DNA from: Spisula solida
Lineage: Eukaryota > Mollusca > Bivalvia > Venerida > Mactridae
Direction of reading: 5' to 3'
DNA length: 64,000 bases
Assembly: GCA_947247005.1 (NCBI GenBank)
Contig: OX365955.1
Coordinates: 8,070,001-8,134,000 of the forward strand
Shown here: positions 13,055 through 26,500 of the stretch, piece after piece
Numbering within the stretch: the stretch's first letter is position 1
Layout of the letters: every line of letters begins with the position of its first letter
Notes under the pieces: generated by a model
The model's database searches: none
What the model was told of the DNA's origin: nothing
What the model saw: the letters and a program-made list of their open reading frames with translations, nothing else
Made by a program: the position numbers and the translations under genes

Positions 13055-13930
13055 GATGGTACGGTGGTTGTGTGGATAACACTCTTGACTAGAGTCCCTG
13101 GTTTCATTCTCAGCCTGCGTCTCTGTACTACGGATAGAGTCCCTGGTTCCATTCTCAGCCTGGGTCTCTTTACTACGGATAGAGTCCCTGGTTCCATTCT
13201 CAGCCTGTGTCTCTTTCCTACGGATAGAGTCCCTGGTTCCATTTCCAACCTGTTCATCTCTTTACTACGGATAGAGTCCCTGGTTTCATTATCAGCCTGG
13301 GTCTCTTTACTACAGATAGAGGTCCTGGTTTCATTCCCAGCCTGTGTCTCTTTACTACGGAAAGAGTCCCTGATTTCATTCTTAGCCTGGGTCTCTTAAC
13401 TACGGATAGAGTCCCTGGTTCCATTCTCAGTCCGGGTCTCTTTACTATGGATAGAGTCCCTGGTTTCATTCTCAGCCTGGGTCTCTTTACTACGGATAGA
13501 GTCCCTGGTTCCATTCTCAGCCTGGGTCTCTTTACTACGGATAGAGTCCCTGGTTCCATTCCCAGCCTGGGTCTCTTTACTATGGATAGAGTCCCTGGTT
13601 CCATTCTCAGCCTGGGTCTCTTTACTACGGATAGAGTCCCTGGTTTCATTCTCAGCCTGGGTCTCTTTACTACAGATAGAGTCCCTGGTTCCATTCTCAG
13701 CCTGGGTCTCTTTACTGCAGATAGAGTCCCTGGTTTCATTCTCAACCTGGGTCTCTTTACTACGGATAGAGTCTCTGGTTTGATTCTCAGCCTGGGTCAT
13801 TGGGCATATCTGAAAGACTTTCAGTGTTTCACACCAGATTAGAGATGAACAGGTTGGAAACCCAGAGGTAGTCTCGGGCGTATTGGAGCTATACATCGGG
13901 CACAATACTGTTATAGTGTAGTGTATCACA
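13055..13930 (+). mobile_element. tRNA-SINE with a 45-bp internal tandem expansion
   Basis: The head (ACGGTGGTTGTGTGGATAAC) and body (ATTAGAGATGAACAGGTTGG, GTAGTCTCGGGCGTATTGG) match the SINE on the minus strand at 23300-23580. Between them about 16 units of 45 bp (13091-13800) repeat CTCTTTACTACGGATAGAGT followed by CCCTGGTTCCATTCTCAGCC, i.e. the SINE segment from anticodon arm to B box. Forward and reverse frames stay open because 45 is a multiple of 3; they are not taken as genes. Confidence 0.8.
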
Positions 13931-15739
13931 CAACTGTCTCTTTCCTCAATTTAGTGAGGTCATTTGTTAATATGGCTTGGAAAAAATGAATAATTGTGCA
14001 TTAAAACTCTTAATCGAATGCAAACAAACAAACAAACAAATGAGGAAATGAAATTGAATTTGCATGTTTAAATGAAGTTTGATTTGTATTTCTTCTCTGC
14101 AGTATCTGCTCTATTTCAATTACATGCTCCATTGTCTGTTCTATGCTTGATGCAAATTAAGTCAGAAGATTTGAACTTGATGGCACATTTCTAGTCAGAC
14201 ATAATTGTGCTATAAGTTTGTCTCTGTTCAAATTTTCTCTATATTGAATTAAAATTGAATGTCTATGCCATGTAGCGGGTATTCAAATTAGTCTCACTTC
14301 ATCCAGAAATACATTCACTACAGGATAGTTAAACTTGACATCCAATCATTGTTCACATACTGGTACCTGAGAAAACAAAGGAAATTCAAACTATTTGTGG
14401 AATAATAAATGGCTGTTCTGGAACCTGTAGCCGGCCCATAGCCATGCTGAGACACAGGAACAATTAGAGAAATTACCAAAATAAGCAAGTTTTTAAAGGA
14501 AAAAATGCCTCAAATAGACCCTGGAGAATATTTGACTCGGTTCTTATAGTCTCTGGATACGGCCTTGTGTAGGTTCATGAACTAAACACAGAAGATCTAC
14601 CGGTAGTTCAGTTCTAGAACCAAGTTTTGGAACCTCTCTAGAACTAGCTCAAGAACAATTAGAACTAGAATTAGTTCAAAAACTGATGTGTTTAGTTCAT
14701 GAGCCTACAGGTTCTATGTTGACCACTTAAAATGTTCATGAACTATTCTAGAATGGTTTTAGAGTTATTATGATTAACATTGTTAGTTTTGGGCTCTGGG
14801 GCACAAAGCCAAAGGACTCCAGAGGAATTATTATGATTAATATTTTTGCATTAATTTTTGGCTACATAATTAGCAGTATTATTGCACAATTATCAAACTC
14901 ATTATTTGTTTATTGAAAACATGATCATATCAAATTTAGTATCAAAATGATGGTATTGAAATGCTGATTTCAATTATGAAAATGCATGAAGACATATGAA
15001 GACACACATAGGCTAAAATTACTAAAATAGGATAATAATCAGTTTAGAGATGGAATGAATGCGTAATAATAATTGGAAATCTGAATTTGAATAGAACACC
15101 GGAACATACATCGCTGCACTGTTCACTTGAAGTTGTAAAAGTAGTGGACAACAACAAGGGGTCCAACTATCTTGATAAAAGAGTATATGTTCTGGAACAG
15201 TTCTTAACATTTTCATCAGGGAACTTACAAGAGGAAAGCCATTACACCACAGAACCTGAGATTATATAAGCTAACATAAATAGGCCAAGCAAATTTGTCA
15301 ATCTGATTAAAGTTATCATCTCCTTTATAAATGCTTTGCTTACTTTAAAAGATGATGTGTCAGTATTTTTACAAGTACTGAAATTGCAACTTAAAAAAAT
15401 GCAGAAGAACCTATCTAAAAAATGTACTGGTCATTTATTACAAATGCTTTTCAAAAATTAAAAATGCTTTAATGTTTTTGATTTTGTACCATACAATTAA
15501 ATCACAATTGTAAGACATGAAAAGATACTGATACATACTCTTTTATAGGAAGATAGTGCACATTCATCAGATTGTTGTATTTTGTTGAAATTCTTTGGAT
15601 GAAACATATTTTATTACCAACATTTACACTTAACAAAATACAAATATATACAAAAGAAATAATACTTCACTAGGTAGTGTGCAAGTTATTCTTGCAGCTC
15701 ATTAAACCTCACATGTCTTCGTTATTGTACCTTAAGGAT
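13931..15739. other. Non-coding, no clear feature
   Basis: Unique-looking AT-rich DNA. A stretch at about 14590-14770 has runs of similar GTTCTAGAACC-type words forming weak inverted repeats. No gene supported. Confidence 0.4.
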
Positions 15740-15747
15740 GTTTTAAC

Positions 15748-15896
15748 CACAGGTAACTGTATCATTAATAAAGGGTAAACAAAACAAAATTATATAAATC
15801 TATATTACATTTTTATAAAACATTTATAATATCTTAGATAACATAAATTTTATAAAATCATTTTTTTACTCTTTATCAATGATACAGTTACCTGTG
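15748..15896. mobile_element. Palindromic MITE family F, copy 1
   Basis: Ends CACAGGTAACTGTATCATTA and ATGATACAGTTACCTGTG. Flanks GTTTTAAC and CTTTTAAC agree at 7 of 8 bases, suggesting an 8-bp duplication. A second copy is at 59819. Confidence 0.78.
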
Positions 15897-16526
15897 CTTT
15901 TAACTTGTTAAAATAACAAACCTTATATAGTGCGAAGGATGAGCATGGATTATTCATGAGTCCTGAGGTAAACCATTTCGTAATTTATTGTTATAGGTAA
16001 ATTTTCAACTTGGGGGGGGGATTTACTGTAAAACTCTATGATTAAAGTACATAAACATGCATAACCTAAATATACACCTGTAGGCTGGTATGGTTCGTTT
16101 GGATTCTGGTGGTCAAAACCGAAATGAGTTCAACACCAATGTGCATTCCTTAAAACTTCCTTCAATCGTTACAGACCTATTTAAATAAGCCAAAAATACA
16201 CAAAATACAATTTATCATGATAAATATTGAATAAATATCTCACTATACAGGGAAATAAATTAAAATAAAGGAGATGTCAGAAAGTTTATTACGTCTTTAT
16301 TTCCTCAACCAGTTTGATTAATAATCATCAGGAGGAATGTATGTTATGAATGACGTCGTTTCAACGTCACATCAAAAAAATTATTATGTTGCTTTAATTC
16401 AAGCCTTTGTCAAATAGGTTGCCACCCTTATGAGCCAATGGGACAACAACAGAGAAATGTAGCAAGAAATTTGTAATGCCAAATCACTGTTTTTCTCCAC
16501 TTCCAACAGTTACTGTTGTAGACCTT

Positions 16527-16543
16527 CCCCCCCCCCCCCCCCC
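16527..16543. repeat. Poly(C) run
   Basis: 17 C residues in a row. Confidence 0.9.
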
Positions 16544-16683
16544 GAGGGGGATAATAGGAACTCTAATGGCACTAACAATGTGCAATTATCGATTATGCAT
16601 GATGTATATGAACTCCATTATGGAGTAATTATATAATTATATCATCCATACTAATCACTTCAAGCAGAGTTATCAACTGATTT

Positions 16684-16990
16684 TTATGCCCCCCTATCGA
16701 TAGATGGGGAGGCATATAGTGATTCACCTGTCCGTCCGTTCGTCCGTTCGTCTGTTCGTCCGTTCGTCCGTTCGTCCGTCAGTCCTGGTTAACCCAAATT
16801 GACCGTTTCTTCTAGCATTAATATGGCTTGCTACAAAGTTTTCATACTTGCATGGATGTTGTGTATGAACACTCTCCACATGCCAGTATCACCTAACCCC
16901 ATTTTAACCTTCACCTTGACCTAATTTTGGACTTAGACTTATTTATGGACAAGGCTTCCACAGGGGGCATAAGCGTTTATTGAACGCAGT
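16684..16990. repeat. Dispersed repeat, TGCCCCCCTATCGATAG type
   Basis: Starts with an inverted CCCCCTATCGATAGATGGGG head, then (TCCGTTCG)n, and ends with GGGGGCATAAGCG. Related starts (ATGCCCCCC...GGGGG) occur at 32603. Looks like an inverted-ended mobile repeat. Confidence 0.5.
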
Positions 16991-17058
16991 CTTGTTTATA
17001 TATAGGATTATAAATTTATCTTAGACTTCTAGTATAATCATGATTTCTTCCATTTCAG

Positions 17059-17297
17059 AATGTGAGTAGATTGAAGGATGTGGAAAGGATAGTGGAGGAC
17101 ATGTGACCAGTGTATGAGATTATAATCAGTATATATATACCAGGGAATATTTCCTGTTAGAGCATTTCTCGAACTAACGATCACTTTCTTGGATTAACAA
17201 TCACTTTGGTCTGAGAGAATTCTGTCATACGCTTACACATTAGGAACGTTAATTGACAGCTACCATCTCGTTTACGTCAATTATTTCGGCACGAAAT
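17059..17297 (+). other. Probable 5' UTR part of first coding exon
   Basis: A pyrimidine-rich acceptor (cttccatttcag) ends at 17058, so transcription probably starts in an upstream non-coding exon that I could not place. The segment has short upstream ATGs that stop at once (for example ATG TGA at 17060) and an in-frame TAA at 17250-17252 before the chosen ATG. Confidence 0.55.
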
Positions 17298-17556
17298 ATG
17301 TCTGGCTATGGCAAGTCATTTGATGACGGGGAGGCGGTGCCGACAAGTGAAGAAATGGAAAGTATGATGTCAGAGAAGGCTCATGAATTGTTTAATGTGT
17401 GTGACACCGAGGAAAAGGGATTTATAACCAAACGAGACATGCAGCGATTGCAGAGTGAGCTCCCTTTATCACCGGATCAATTAGAACACGTATTTGACTC
17501 CCTCGACGATGATGGTAATGGTTATCTTACATTGGAGGAGTTCACTGGAGGTTTTG
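17298..17556 (+). CDS. CRACR2A: Coding exon 1: EF-hand pair
   Basis: Encodes residues 1-86 and the first base of Gly87; donor gtaagt at 17557. The first EF loop (Asp36, Glu38, Lys40, Phe42, Asp47) is non-canonical: Lys at position 5 and Asp at position 12. The second loop (Asp70, Asp72, Asn74, Tyr76, Thr78, Glu81) is fully canonical, so one strong calcium site is expected. The [10 protein letters not shown] and DGNGYLT stretches are typical of CRACR2A. Confidence 0.95.
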
Positions 17557-20500
17557 GTAAGTTTTTATATAATTTCACTGTCACAAGAAGTTCTCTCCCT
17601 GTTATTTATTCTCTTCCTGTGTTTATGCCCCCTTCCTTAAGGTATAAACAAAAAGATTGTCTCTTATACTCTGACCTCCCCTTAAAATTTGGTATTATTT
17701 GCAATATTCTTAAATGGCATTTGAACAAAAAAAATTTTTTTTTCCCTATTCTTGAAATACTTTTTGAAGCGGTTTAATATCCTCCATTTGATTGTTACAT
17801 TACACATGTATTGTATTGCGGCAGTTTTGACAGGGGATTATGTGTATTTTCAAAGATTATGGTATGACTGTAATCAGTGGATCTTCTATTATCTGTAAAG
17901 TATTATCATATTTCAACCAGGAAGTTACTGATAAAACAATAAGAAATGAACAGATAACTCTTGTCATGCTATGTTAACATTCAAGGATAGTACATGATAG
18001 ATTACCTCCCTTTACATACAAACCCAAAGGTGGACATATTTTGTAGATTCCGAGATAATTATGTAGGGGGGGGGGACCATTAATATACCAACACAATCAG
18101 GGAAAGCAGAACAACATAGTTAACAATGGAATGGTGAATAGACAAACTTATTTAGATCAACCGGTTTTGGTCTACAGAGACATTTAAATGACAAATTTTG
18201 AGTGTCAATCACGAACTCATAATACGTTTTGTGAATAAGACTAAGGTTCTGTTCAATGCTATATCAATTATGTGCAGATGTATATAGAGAATAATAGGTT
18301 AGTGCTGTGGATGAAACAGTTTATCTGGCAAGGCAGAGGAATTAGTCATTTCTGCAGCTGAGCCGGATAAACTGTAAGTCTATCAACGGCACAAACTTAT
18401 TATTCTATTTATCCAGTCGCTCAATCTGCTCAGTTAGGGGATCAAACTCGGGACTCTTTTTTACTCTTTATTAACTAATGTGCAACATCAGGTTCGTTCT
18501 GTGACGTCACGATAAACAACATCGTCGGTCATCTTGATTCAACCGGCGACTCTCATATAAGAAGAAGTCTGTCAGATCAGGTGGTCAGTTGACGGTTTAT
18601 CACTAGTCACATGACAAGGTGACCTAATAAAGCAAAGTTTATTAGGCACCCTGTTATCCGGTTCAAATACTGGGTTGGTAGGTTGTTTACAGGCATTACA
18701 CATAGGCGGATCCAAGGGGGGGCGGACCCGGCGTACGCCCCCCCTAAAATCGCCGGAGCCTAGGTAATTTAATCATAGATTGGATGTAAGAACAATATTG
18801 ATATGCAATTTTTTTTCGCTCTCTTCGCTCGCGTCAATAACACAATAATAAATGAATGCATTTTTAAGTGAACTTAATGATCTATGCAAAGAACAAAATA
18901 TGGGACTGATTGGTAGCATAATGCCAAACATCGGCTACAGAATTGCCGAGATTCTTGCACATTAAAAATGTCCAACAAGTCAGTAATACAGTTGGCTTAA
19001 TTTTCTTATATAAACCTGTCATTTTCATTAAAAAATAAGATATCTCAAAATGCAGCTGACGAATTCCGTGGTTATATTTAAAAAGTCACGAGGCAGAAAG
19101 CCACTGGTCTCCCTAGTCGCTGGATCCCAAGTATTTCACATTTCCTCTTAAACAAAACTGAAGCCCTGGAGTTCGCAGAGTATGCTGCTCAGATAGACAT
19201 TGTATTTTTTCTTCGTGACGAATTTACAGAAGCTATATATATATATCAGTGAATATTATCCAGTCGATAATCGTTAGTCCTGGCTATGCTGCTCATATAA
19301 ACAACGAATTTTCTTGCTCGTTTCGCTCGCTGTAGAACTAAATTCAATGAAAGCCGCCAAGTTTTGATTTACCAATGAGTTGGTTGGGTATGCTGCTCAG
19401 ATAAACACTGATTTTTTTCTTACAATTACTACATCAGTGAATATAACCAAGTAATAAGGATGTGGTGTTTGCTGCTGAAATTGATAATTGCCTATTTTCT
19501 TGCTCGCTGCGCTCGCACAACCACTATCAGTTAATTTTGTCAAGTAGGGAATGAGTATGAGGGATATGCTGCTCAAATAATTAATTCATTTATTCTTGCT
19601 CGCCTTGCTCTCACATTAACTTTATCAATGAATATTTTAAGATAAAGAACGAAATTGTGTGGAATGCTTCTCAGAGATACAATTTTTTCTTGCTCGCTTC
19701 GCTCGCGCATTTTCTTGGGGGGGGGGGGGTATCAATACATGAATGTACGCCCCCCCTAACGCCAAATCCTGGATCCGCCCCTGTTACAGGCTACAGTCAT
19801 TACTGATCACATGTGGAGAAGTTGAAAATAATTGCCAGCAGAACAGTGTGAAGTACTGTGTGATAATTACGTTAATAAAATACTTAAAAGTCTCTACTGA
19901 CAACAATGTAGCAAAAGTGTTAAAAACAACACTAAAATCAATTAAGTTGAACATACAATTTACTTGATAATACTACACATGATTAAATTCACTATAAAAC
20001 GACATTACATATTCATAGATCTGTCATGTACTTGATAGGTAGTTTTGTCATGCGTAACATTTTCAAGTTGAAATCATTTTGATCTTTGAATTTAACATGC
20101 TTGGCTTGATTCATGACAATACACCATAAAAAAGAGACATTAATTTAGTCTCATTATTTTTTTTGTTAATTTATCATCTTTTGGTTTTTACAAGGTACCT
20201 TTACAGTGCAGCCTCTCCAGATCGGCCCTCCCTTGAACAAAAACCTCTCTTTAGCAATAATAATAGTAATTAATACAATTGTTACTATATATAGTAACAA
20301 AAATTAGCCTATTTGCGGCTGATTATGGCCATCACGTGATTGATTATCGCCTATCCGCCCGGTCCACAATCTCATAATCATAACCGGACCGGTTTAACGA
20401 GCGCACGTTACGTTATCCATGTAAACATGACGTCACGTCTGAGCCAAAATAACGTTACGTTGCTCATATGCAAGATTTTTTTGTCAATTTTATTTACTCT

Positions 20501-23500
20501 TAGCGCATTTTATTGGTTACAACCTTAGTGTTTAACTACATCATTAATACTTACGTTATTTGTTCTCCATAGATATTATGAAATAGAACAATTGTATTAA
20601 AGACTTTAATACACTACAGAGCCGGGCCGGAAGTTGATAATCCGCCCGGAATGAATAATCACCCTCGGGCTTAAGCCCTCGAGGTGATTATTCATTTTCC
20701 GGGTGGATTTTCGCCTCCCTGCCCGGCTGTGTCGTGTATTAACCTCTAAATAATAATATAGCAATAATACATACACACATACGCAAAACATAATAATTTT
20801 GTTCCCGAAGTTACCATTTACTATCAATTTTACCTCTCCTGAGCAACAGCCTCTGAACAACAACTGATCTTTCCATTTCCTAAAGGGTGTTGCTCTAGAG
20901 AGGTTGTTCAGTACATGGACTAACAAGTTGATGGAATTTTTAAGAAAAAGACAATTTCTATCTTTTGCATCTTGTTGATTTAAATTCAAATGGAAATAGA
21001 AAGATAATGAATTTACTGTATCACAGTTTAATTCTGTTGGCAAAGATTTCTGCAAATTGGGTGTAAAATGGATTAATTTTATAAAAAAAAATGTTTATAT
21101 TTCTGCTACTTGGTACATGTAGTCACTGCATATAAACTTAAATCACTGTACGACTTATTGGGATACTACACAATTCAACTTGTATGACTTATTGTGATTG
21201 AAACATCCGGTGATTTCCTATCACTGTAAGACTTATTGCAAGACTATACAATTCAATGTGTACTCCTTATTGCGATAACCGGAAGTTGACTCGTTTATAC
21301 ACTGGTAGTCAAATATATGTGCAGGATTTGTTTCTGCACAACAGAAAACACTAAAACAAAAATATGCAGAATTAACCCACTATAGGGTATTCATTGTGTG
21401 TTATATTTTGATTTCATCTATGAAAATTTATCTTAGAAAAAAAACTACAAATGATTTTACTGTACATGTACATGTGTATGTATGTAGATATTCATGTATT
21501 TACTTTTGCCTAAAGCCAATATTTGTCATTACCTATGTACACCTACACCGAAATGTCAATACACAGGAAACACACACGTTTCAACAATTCTGAATGTCAT
21601 TTTAATCTGTTATATCCATTGGCTATCAAAATATACTTGCAAATATTTCATTGTGTTAGACCTATCTCTATCTGTGTGTGTGTGTTGTCTGGCTCTGGAC
21701 ACTTGTACTGGAGGGTTGGAACAAATATTTCTGGATTGCATATTGGTGATCAACAATTATTATTCCTGGATTACTTATTATATTACGTTCTTGAGTAGGT
21801 GTTGTGAACTTTTTGATATTTTGGTATTTTTGTGGGTTGTTTTTGAATTATTATTGTCTTACCTGTAGGCTATCTGGGACTCTGAAGTAAGGACATTGTC
21901 CTATTGAAGTCCCCCTTCTTGTAGACTTGATGTATAAATTGATTAATAAGGTCGGTCACTTGTTTACATAACATTGTGTATATAAACATTGCAATGTCTC
22001 TTATTAATGTATTATTTTGATAGACAGTATGTGTATTAGTATGTAGCTTGGTGAATAAGGTATTGGTTTTAACTGCCTTTTTCTCTAATTAAATTTTTTA
22101 AACAATAAAATAACAATGTTATGATATTGCAATGTTTGTATACAAGTGAATGACCTGATTAAACAGACTATAATTGTCTTCATAATTACTTTGGTGTTGA
22201 AAAGCACAAAAGTCATGTGCTTCATGCAATCTTAAGGTCTGGCAAAATATTTTTTCTCTAAAAGCACATTTAAAGTATAATGTTTTTAGGTGCTTTTATC
22301 ACTGGCGCACAGCATGATTTTAAGGCATAGCAGCAAAAAATATCCTCCAAAAGTGTTTTTAGAGTGTAAGCTTTTTGCCACCATACCTCGCAAATGCGCT
22401 GTGTATAGTCCGCCCAGGATAATGTGATATTTACAAACATTAATCGGTTTGGTCAACTGTTGCAAAATTGGTTTTACAAATCACTTAAATAAACAGATAA
22501 GGTCAGTATTGTTCTTAAAACATCACTGATAATCGTGCACATAATTGTAATCCACCTTTGTGGAATACACCAAATTTTCCCGCCTATCACATTATACTGG
22601 GCGCACTATACCTGCAGTGATGAAAATCACCTGGTGACAATAATTATATAAATGATGCATGTTGCACTAACATATAGATATATATAGTTTAGTGATTGTT
22701 GACTTCTATACGATTAATAAGGAAATTAAATACCTTGCTTCATTTGCTTCAGGGAAATAGTAATAAATCAGTGTAGCATATAATTCTGATTTGTGGATAA
22801 TTAACTTTTAAGTGTTGCAGTGATTATTGCGTAAATTGTGTACTGTATTTATATGGGTTTGGGATTGTGTTATACATTCATCATTTATGATTTTTAACAT
22901 TTTTTAATTTTTGTCAATCAAAAATCGTGTGGATTTTGTCCATACTAGATTACCCCTCAAAATATGTCTAAATATTTGGACTAATATAAATACAGCTCTT
23001 TAGGGAGGAATAAAAGTTGTGGAAAGTGCAGGAGAGATTTTGTGATATTTCAGGAAGTTTTCTTGGATTGAAGCCACCACCACAGTGTACAACAGGTGAG
23101 ATGGAGGGAGAAAGTGCATATATAGATAATGATGTTGATCCGGCAGAGGAGGAACAAAACTTTAAACAAATGATGAACAACCTCGGAGCTACCAGTCTCT
23201 ATGATGAGTAAGTGTTTCTGTTGTTCGTTTGTTCGTTTGCATCAACTGAGACAGTTTTAAGTGTACAGTCGTTTGTTTTTTTCCTTGCCAGATTGGCCAA
23301 TGATATCAGACTTCAAGGTAGAAGGCCGGTGTGTGATACAAGGAATCTGGGTGGGATAACCTAGCTCTTTCCGAATAGACCCCTGGGCACTTTATTGTGT
23401 CCGGTGTATAGCATCGATACATGCGAGACTACCAACAAGTTCATCTCTAGTTGGGTGGGAAACACTGTAAAGTTAAAAGAATGACCAAGTGCTCCGGCTG

Positions 23501-26500
23501 AGAATCGAACCAGGGACCTCCGGATCTGTAGTCAAGAGAGTTATCCACTCTACCACGGTGCCAACCATATGGTTCAACTGTTAAAAACACTGGCTGCAGC
23601 TTGTATGAGAGATAGGGTGATAAACACTTGTCCTTTTCTTTTTTAGTGAATCCACAATTCAAGCGTTATGGTGTAGGCTGAGACGTGATGATCCAGACCT
23701 GGCAACCAACTTCGAGGACTTTGTATACCGAGTGTCCAGTGAGATCAGGAAATCCAAAGTAGACTTTGATACATTGGAAGGTGCATTGAGAAGGTATGTG
23801 TAACATGAGTGAAAGTATGTGTTACATGGTTAGAGGGAAGGTATGCGATATATGGTTAGAGTGAAGGTACATGTTATATAGTTAGAATGAAGGTACATGT
23901 TATATGGTTAGAGCAAAGGTATGTGTTACATGGTTAGAGAGAAGGTATGTGATATATGGTTATAGAGAAGGTACATGTTATATGGTTAGAGTGAAGGTAT
24001 GTGTTATATGGTTAGAGTGAAGGTACATGTTATATGGTTAGAGTGAAGGTACATGTTATATGGTTAGAGCAAAGGTATGTGTTACATGGTTAGAGAGAAG
24101 GTATGTGATATATGGTTAGAGAGAAGGTATGCGATATATGGTTAGAGTGAAGGTACATGTTATATGGTTAGAGTGAAGGTACATGTGATATGGTTAGAGT
24201 GAAGGTATGTGTTATATGGTTAGAGAGAAGGTATGTGATATATGGTAAGAGTGAAGGTATGTGTTATATGGTTAGAGTGAAGGTACATGTGATATGGTTA
24301 GAGTGAAGGTATGTGTTATATGGTAAGAGTGAAGGTATGTGTTATATGGTTAGAGTGAAGGTATGTGTAACATGGTTAGAGTGAAGGTATGTGTTATATG
24401 GCAAGAGTGAAGGTATGTGTAACATGGTTAGAGTGAAGGTATGTGTTATATGGCAAGAGTGAAGGTATGTGTTATATGGTTAGGGTGAAGGTATGTGTTA
24501 TATGGTTAGAGTGAAGGTATGTGTTATATGGTTAGAGTGAAGGTATGTGTTATATGGTTAGAGTGAAGGTATGTGTTATATGGTTAGAGTGAAGGTATGT
24601 GTTATATGGTTAGAGTGAAGGTATGTGTTATATGGTTAGAGTGAAGGTACATGTTATATGGTTAGAGTGAAGGTACATGTTATATGGTTAGAGTGAAGGT
24701 ATGTGTTATATGGTTAGAGTGAAGGTATGTGTTATATGGTTAGAGTGAATATATGTGTTATATGGTTAGAGTGAAGGTATGTGTTATATGGTTAGAGTGA
24801 AGGTATGTGTTATATGGTTAGAGTGAAGGTATGTGTTATATGGTTAGAGTGAAGGTATGTGTTATATGGTTAGAGTGAAGGTATGTGTTATATGGTTAGA
24901 GTGAAGGTACGTGTTATATGGTTAGAGTGAAGGTACGTGTTATATGGTTAGAGTGAAGGTATGTGTTATATGGTTAGAGTGAAGGTACATGTTATATGGT
25001 TAGAGTGAAGGTACATGTGATATGGTTAGAGTGAAGGTATGTGTTACATGGTTAGAGAGAAGGTATGTGATATACGGTTAGAGAGAAGGTATGCGATATA
25101 TGGTTAGAGTGAAGGTACATGTTATATGGTTAGAGTGAAGGTACATGTGATATGGTTAGAGTGAAGGTATGTGTTATATGGTTAGAGAGAAGGTATGTGA
25201 TATATGGTAAGAGTGAAGGTATGTGTTATATGGTTAGAGTGAAGGTACATGTGATATGGTTAGAGTGAAGGTATGTGTTATATGGTAAGAGTGAAGGTAT
25301 GTGTTATATGGTTAGAGTGAAGGTATGTGTAACATGGTTAGAGTGAAGGTATGTGTTATATGGCAAGAGTGAAGGTATGTGTAACATGGTTAGAGTGAAG
25401 GTATGTGTTATATGGCAAGAGTGAAGGTATGTGTTATATGGTTAGGGTGAAGGTATGTGTTATATGGTTAGAGTGAAGGTATGTGTTATATGGTTAGAGT
25501 GAAGGTATGTGTTATATGGTTAGAGTGAAGGTATGTGTTATATGGTTAGAGTGAAGGTATGTGTTATATGGTTAGAGTGAAGGTATGTGTTATATGGTTA
25601 GAGTGAAGGTATGTGTTATATGGTTAGAGTGAAGGTACATGTTATATGGTTAGAGTGAAGGTATGTGTTATATGGTTAGAGTGAAGGTATGTGTTATATG
25701 GTTAGAGTGAATATATGTGTTATATGGTTAGAGTGAAGGTATGTGTTATATGGTTAGAGTGAAGGTATGTGTTATATGGTTAGAGTGAAGGTATGTGTTA
25801 TATGGTTAGAGTGAAGGTATGTGTTATATGGTTAGAGTGAAGGTATGTGTTATATGGTTAGAGTGAAGGTACGTGTTATATGGTTAGAGTGAAGGTACGT
25901 GTTATATGGTTAGAGTGAAGGTATGTGTTATATGGTTAGAGTGAAGGTACATGTTATATGGTTAGAGTGAAGGTACATGTTATATGGTTAGAGTGAAGGT
26001 ATGTGTTATATGGTTAGAGTGAAGGTATGTGTTATATGGTTAGAGTGAATATATGTGTTATATGGTTAGAGTGAAGGTACGTGTTATATGGTTAGAGTGA
26101 AGGTATGTGTTATATGGTTAAAGTGAAGGTATGTGTTATATGGTTAGAGTGAAGGTACGTGTTATATGGTTAAAGTGAAGGTATGTGTTATATGGTTAGA
26201 TCACCTATGTATAAGATTGACAATGCATGCACTTAACATATGCAAAGTTACGCTGTAAAACTTCATAAATTTCAAATGTGTTTTGGTATTCATTGAGTTA
26301 GTAGCATAAAGGAACCTTGACATTTCAATGACAGCATATAAATGCAGCAGTCAGGAAGAAATATGTGTATCATTAAAACTGCACTTGTGTATATGTTTAG
26401 CTGCTTTTACATACATATGTTACATATATTTTGCATGATAAAGTTCGTGATAACAGAGTGCCCATGCAGCAATTTCGCTGTACATGCATCTTGTTAAAAG

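Noticed and set aside
13254..13929. Long minus-strand frames of 163-177 codons over the 45-bp array
   Set aside because: They exist because a stop-free 45-bp unit keeps several frames open on both strands; the sequence is an expanded SINE head.
17253..17297. Upstream extension of the first exon frame from TTG
   Set aside because: No ATG there; the first ATG after the in-frame stop is 17298.
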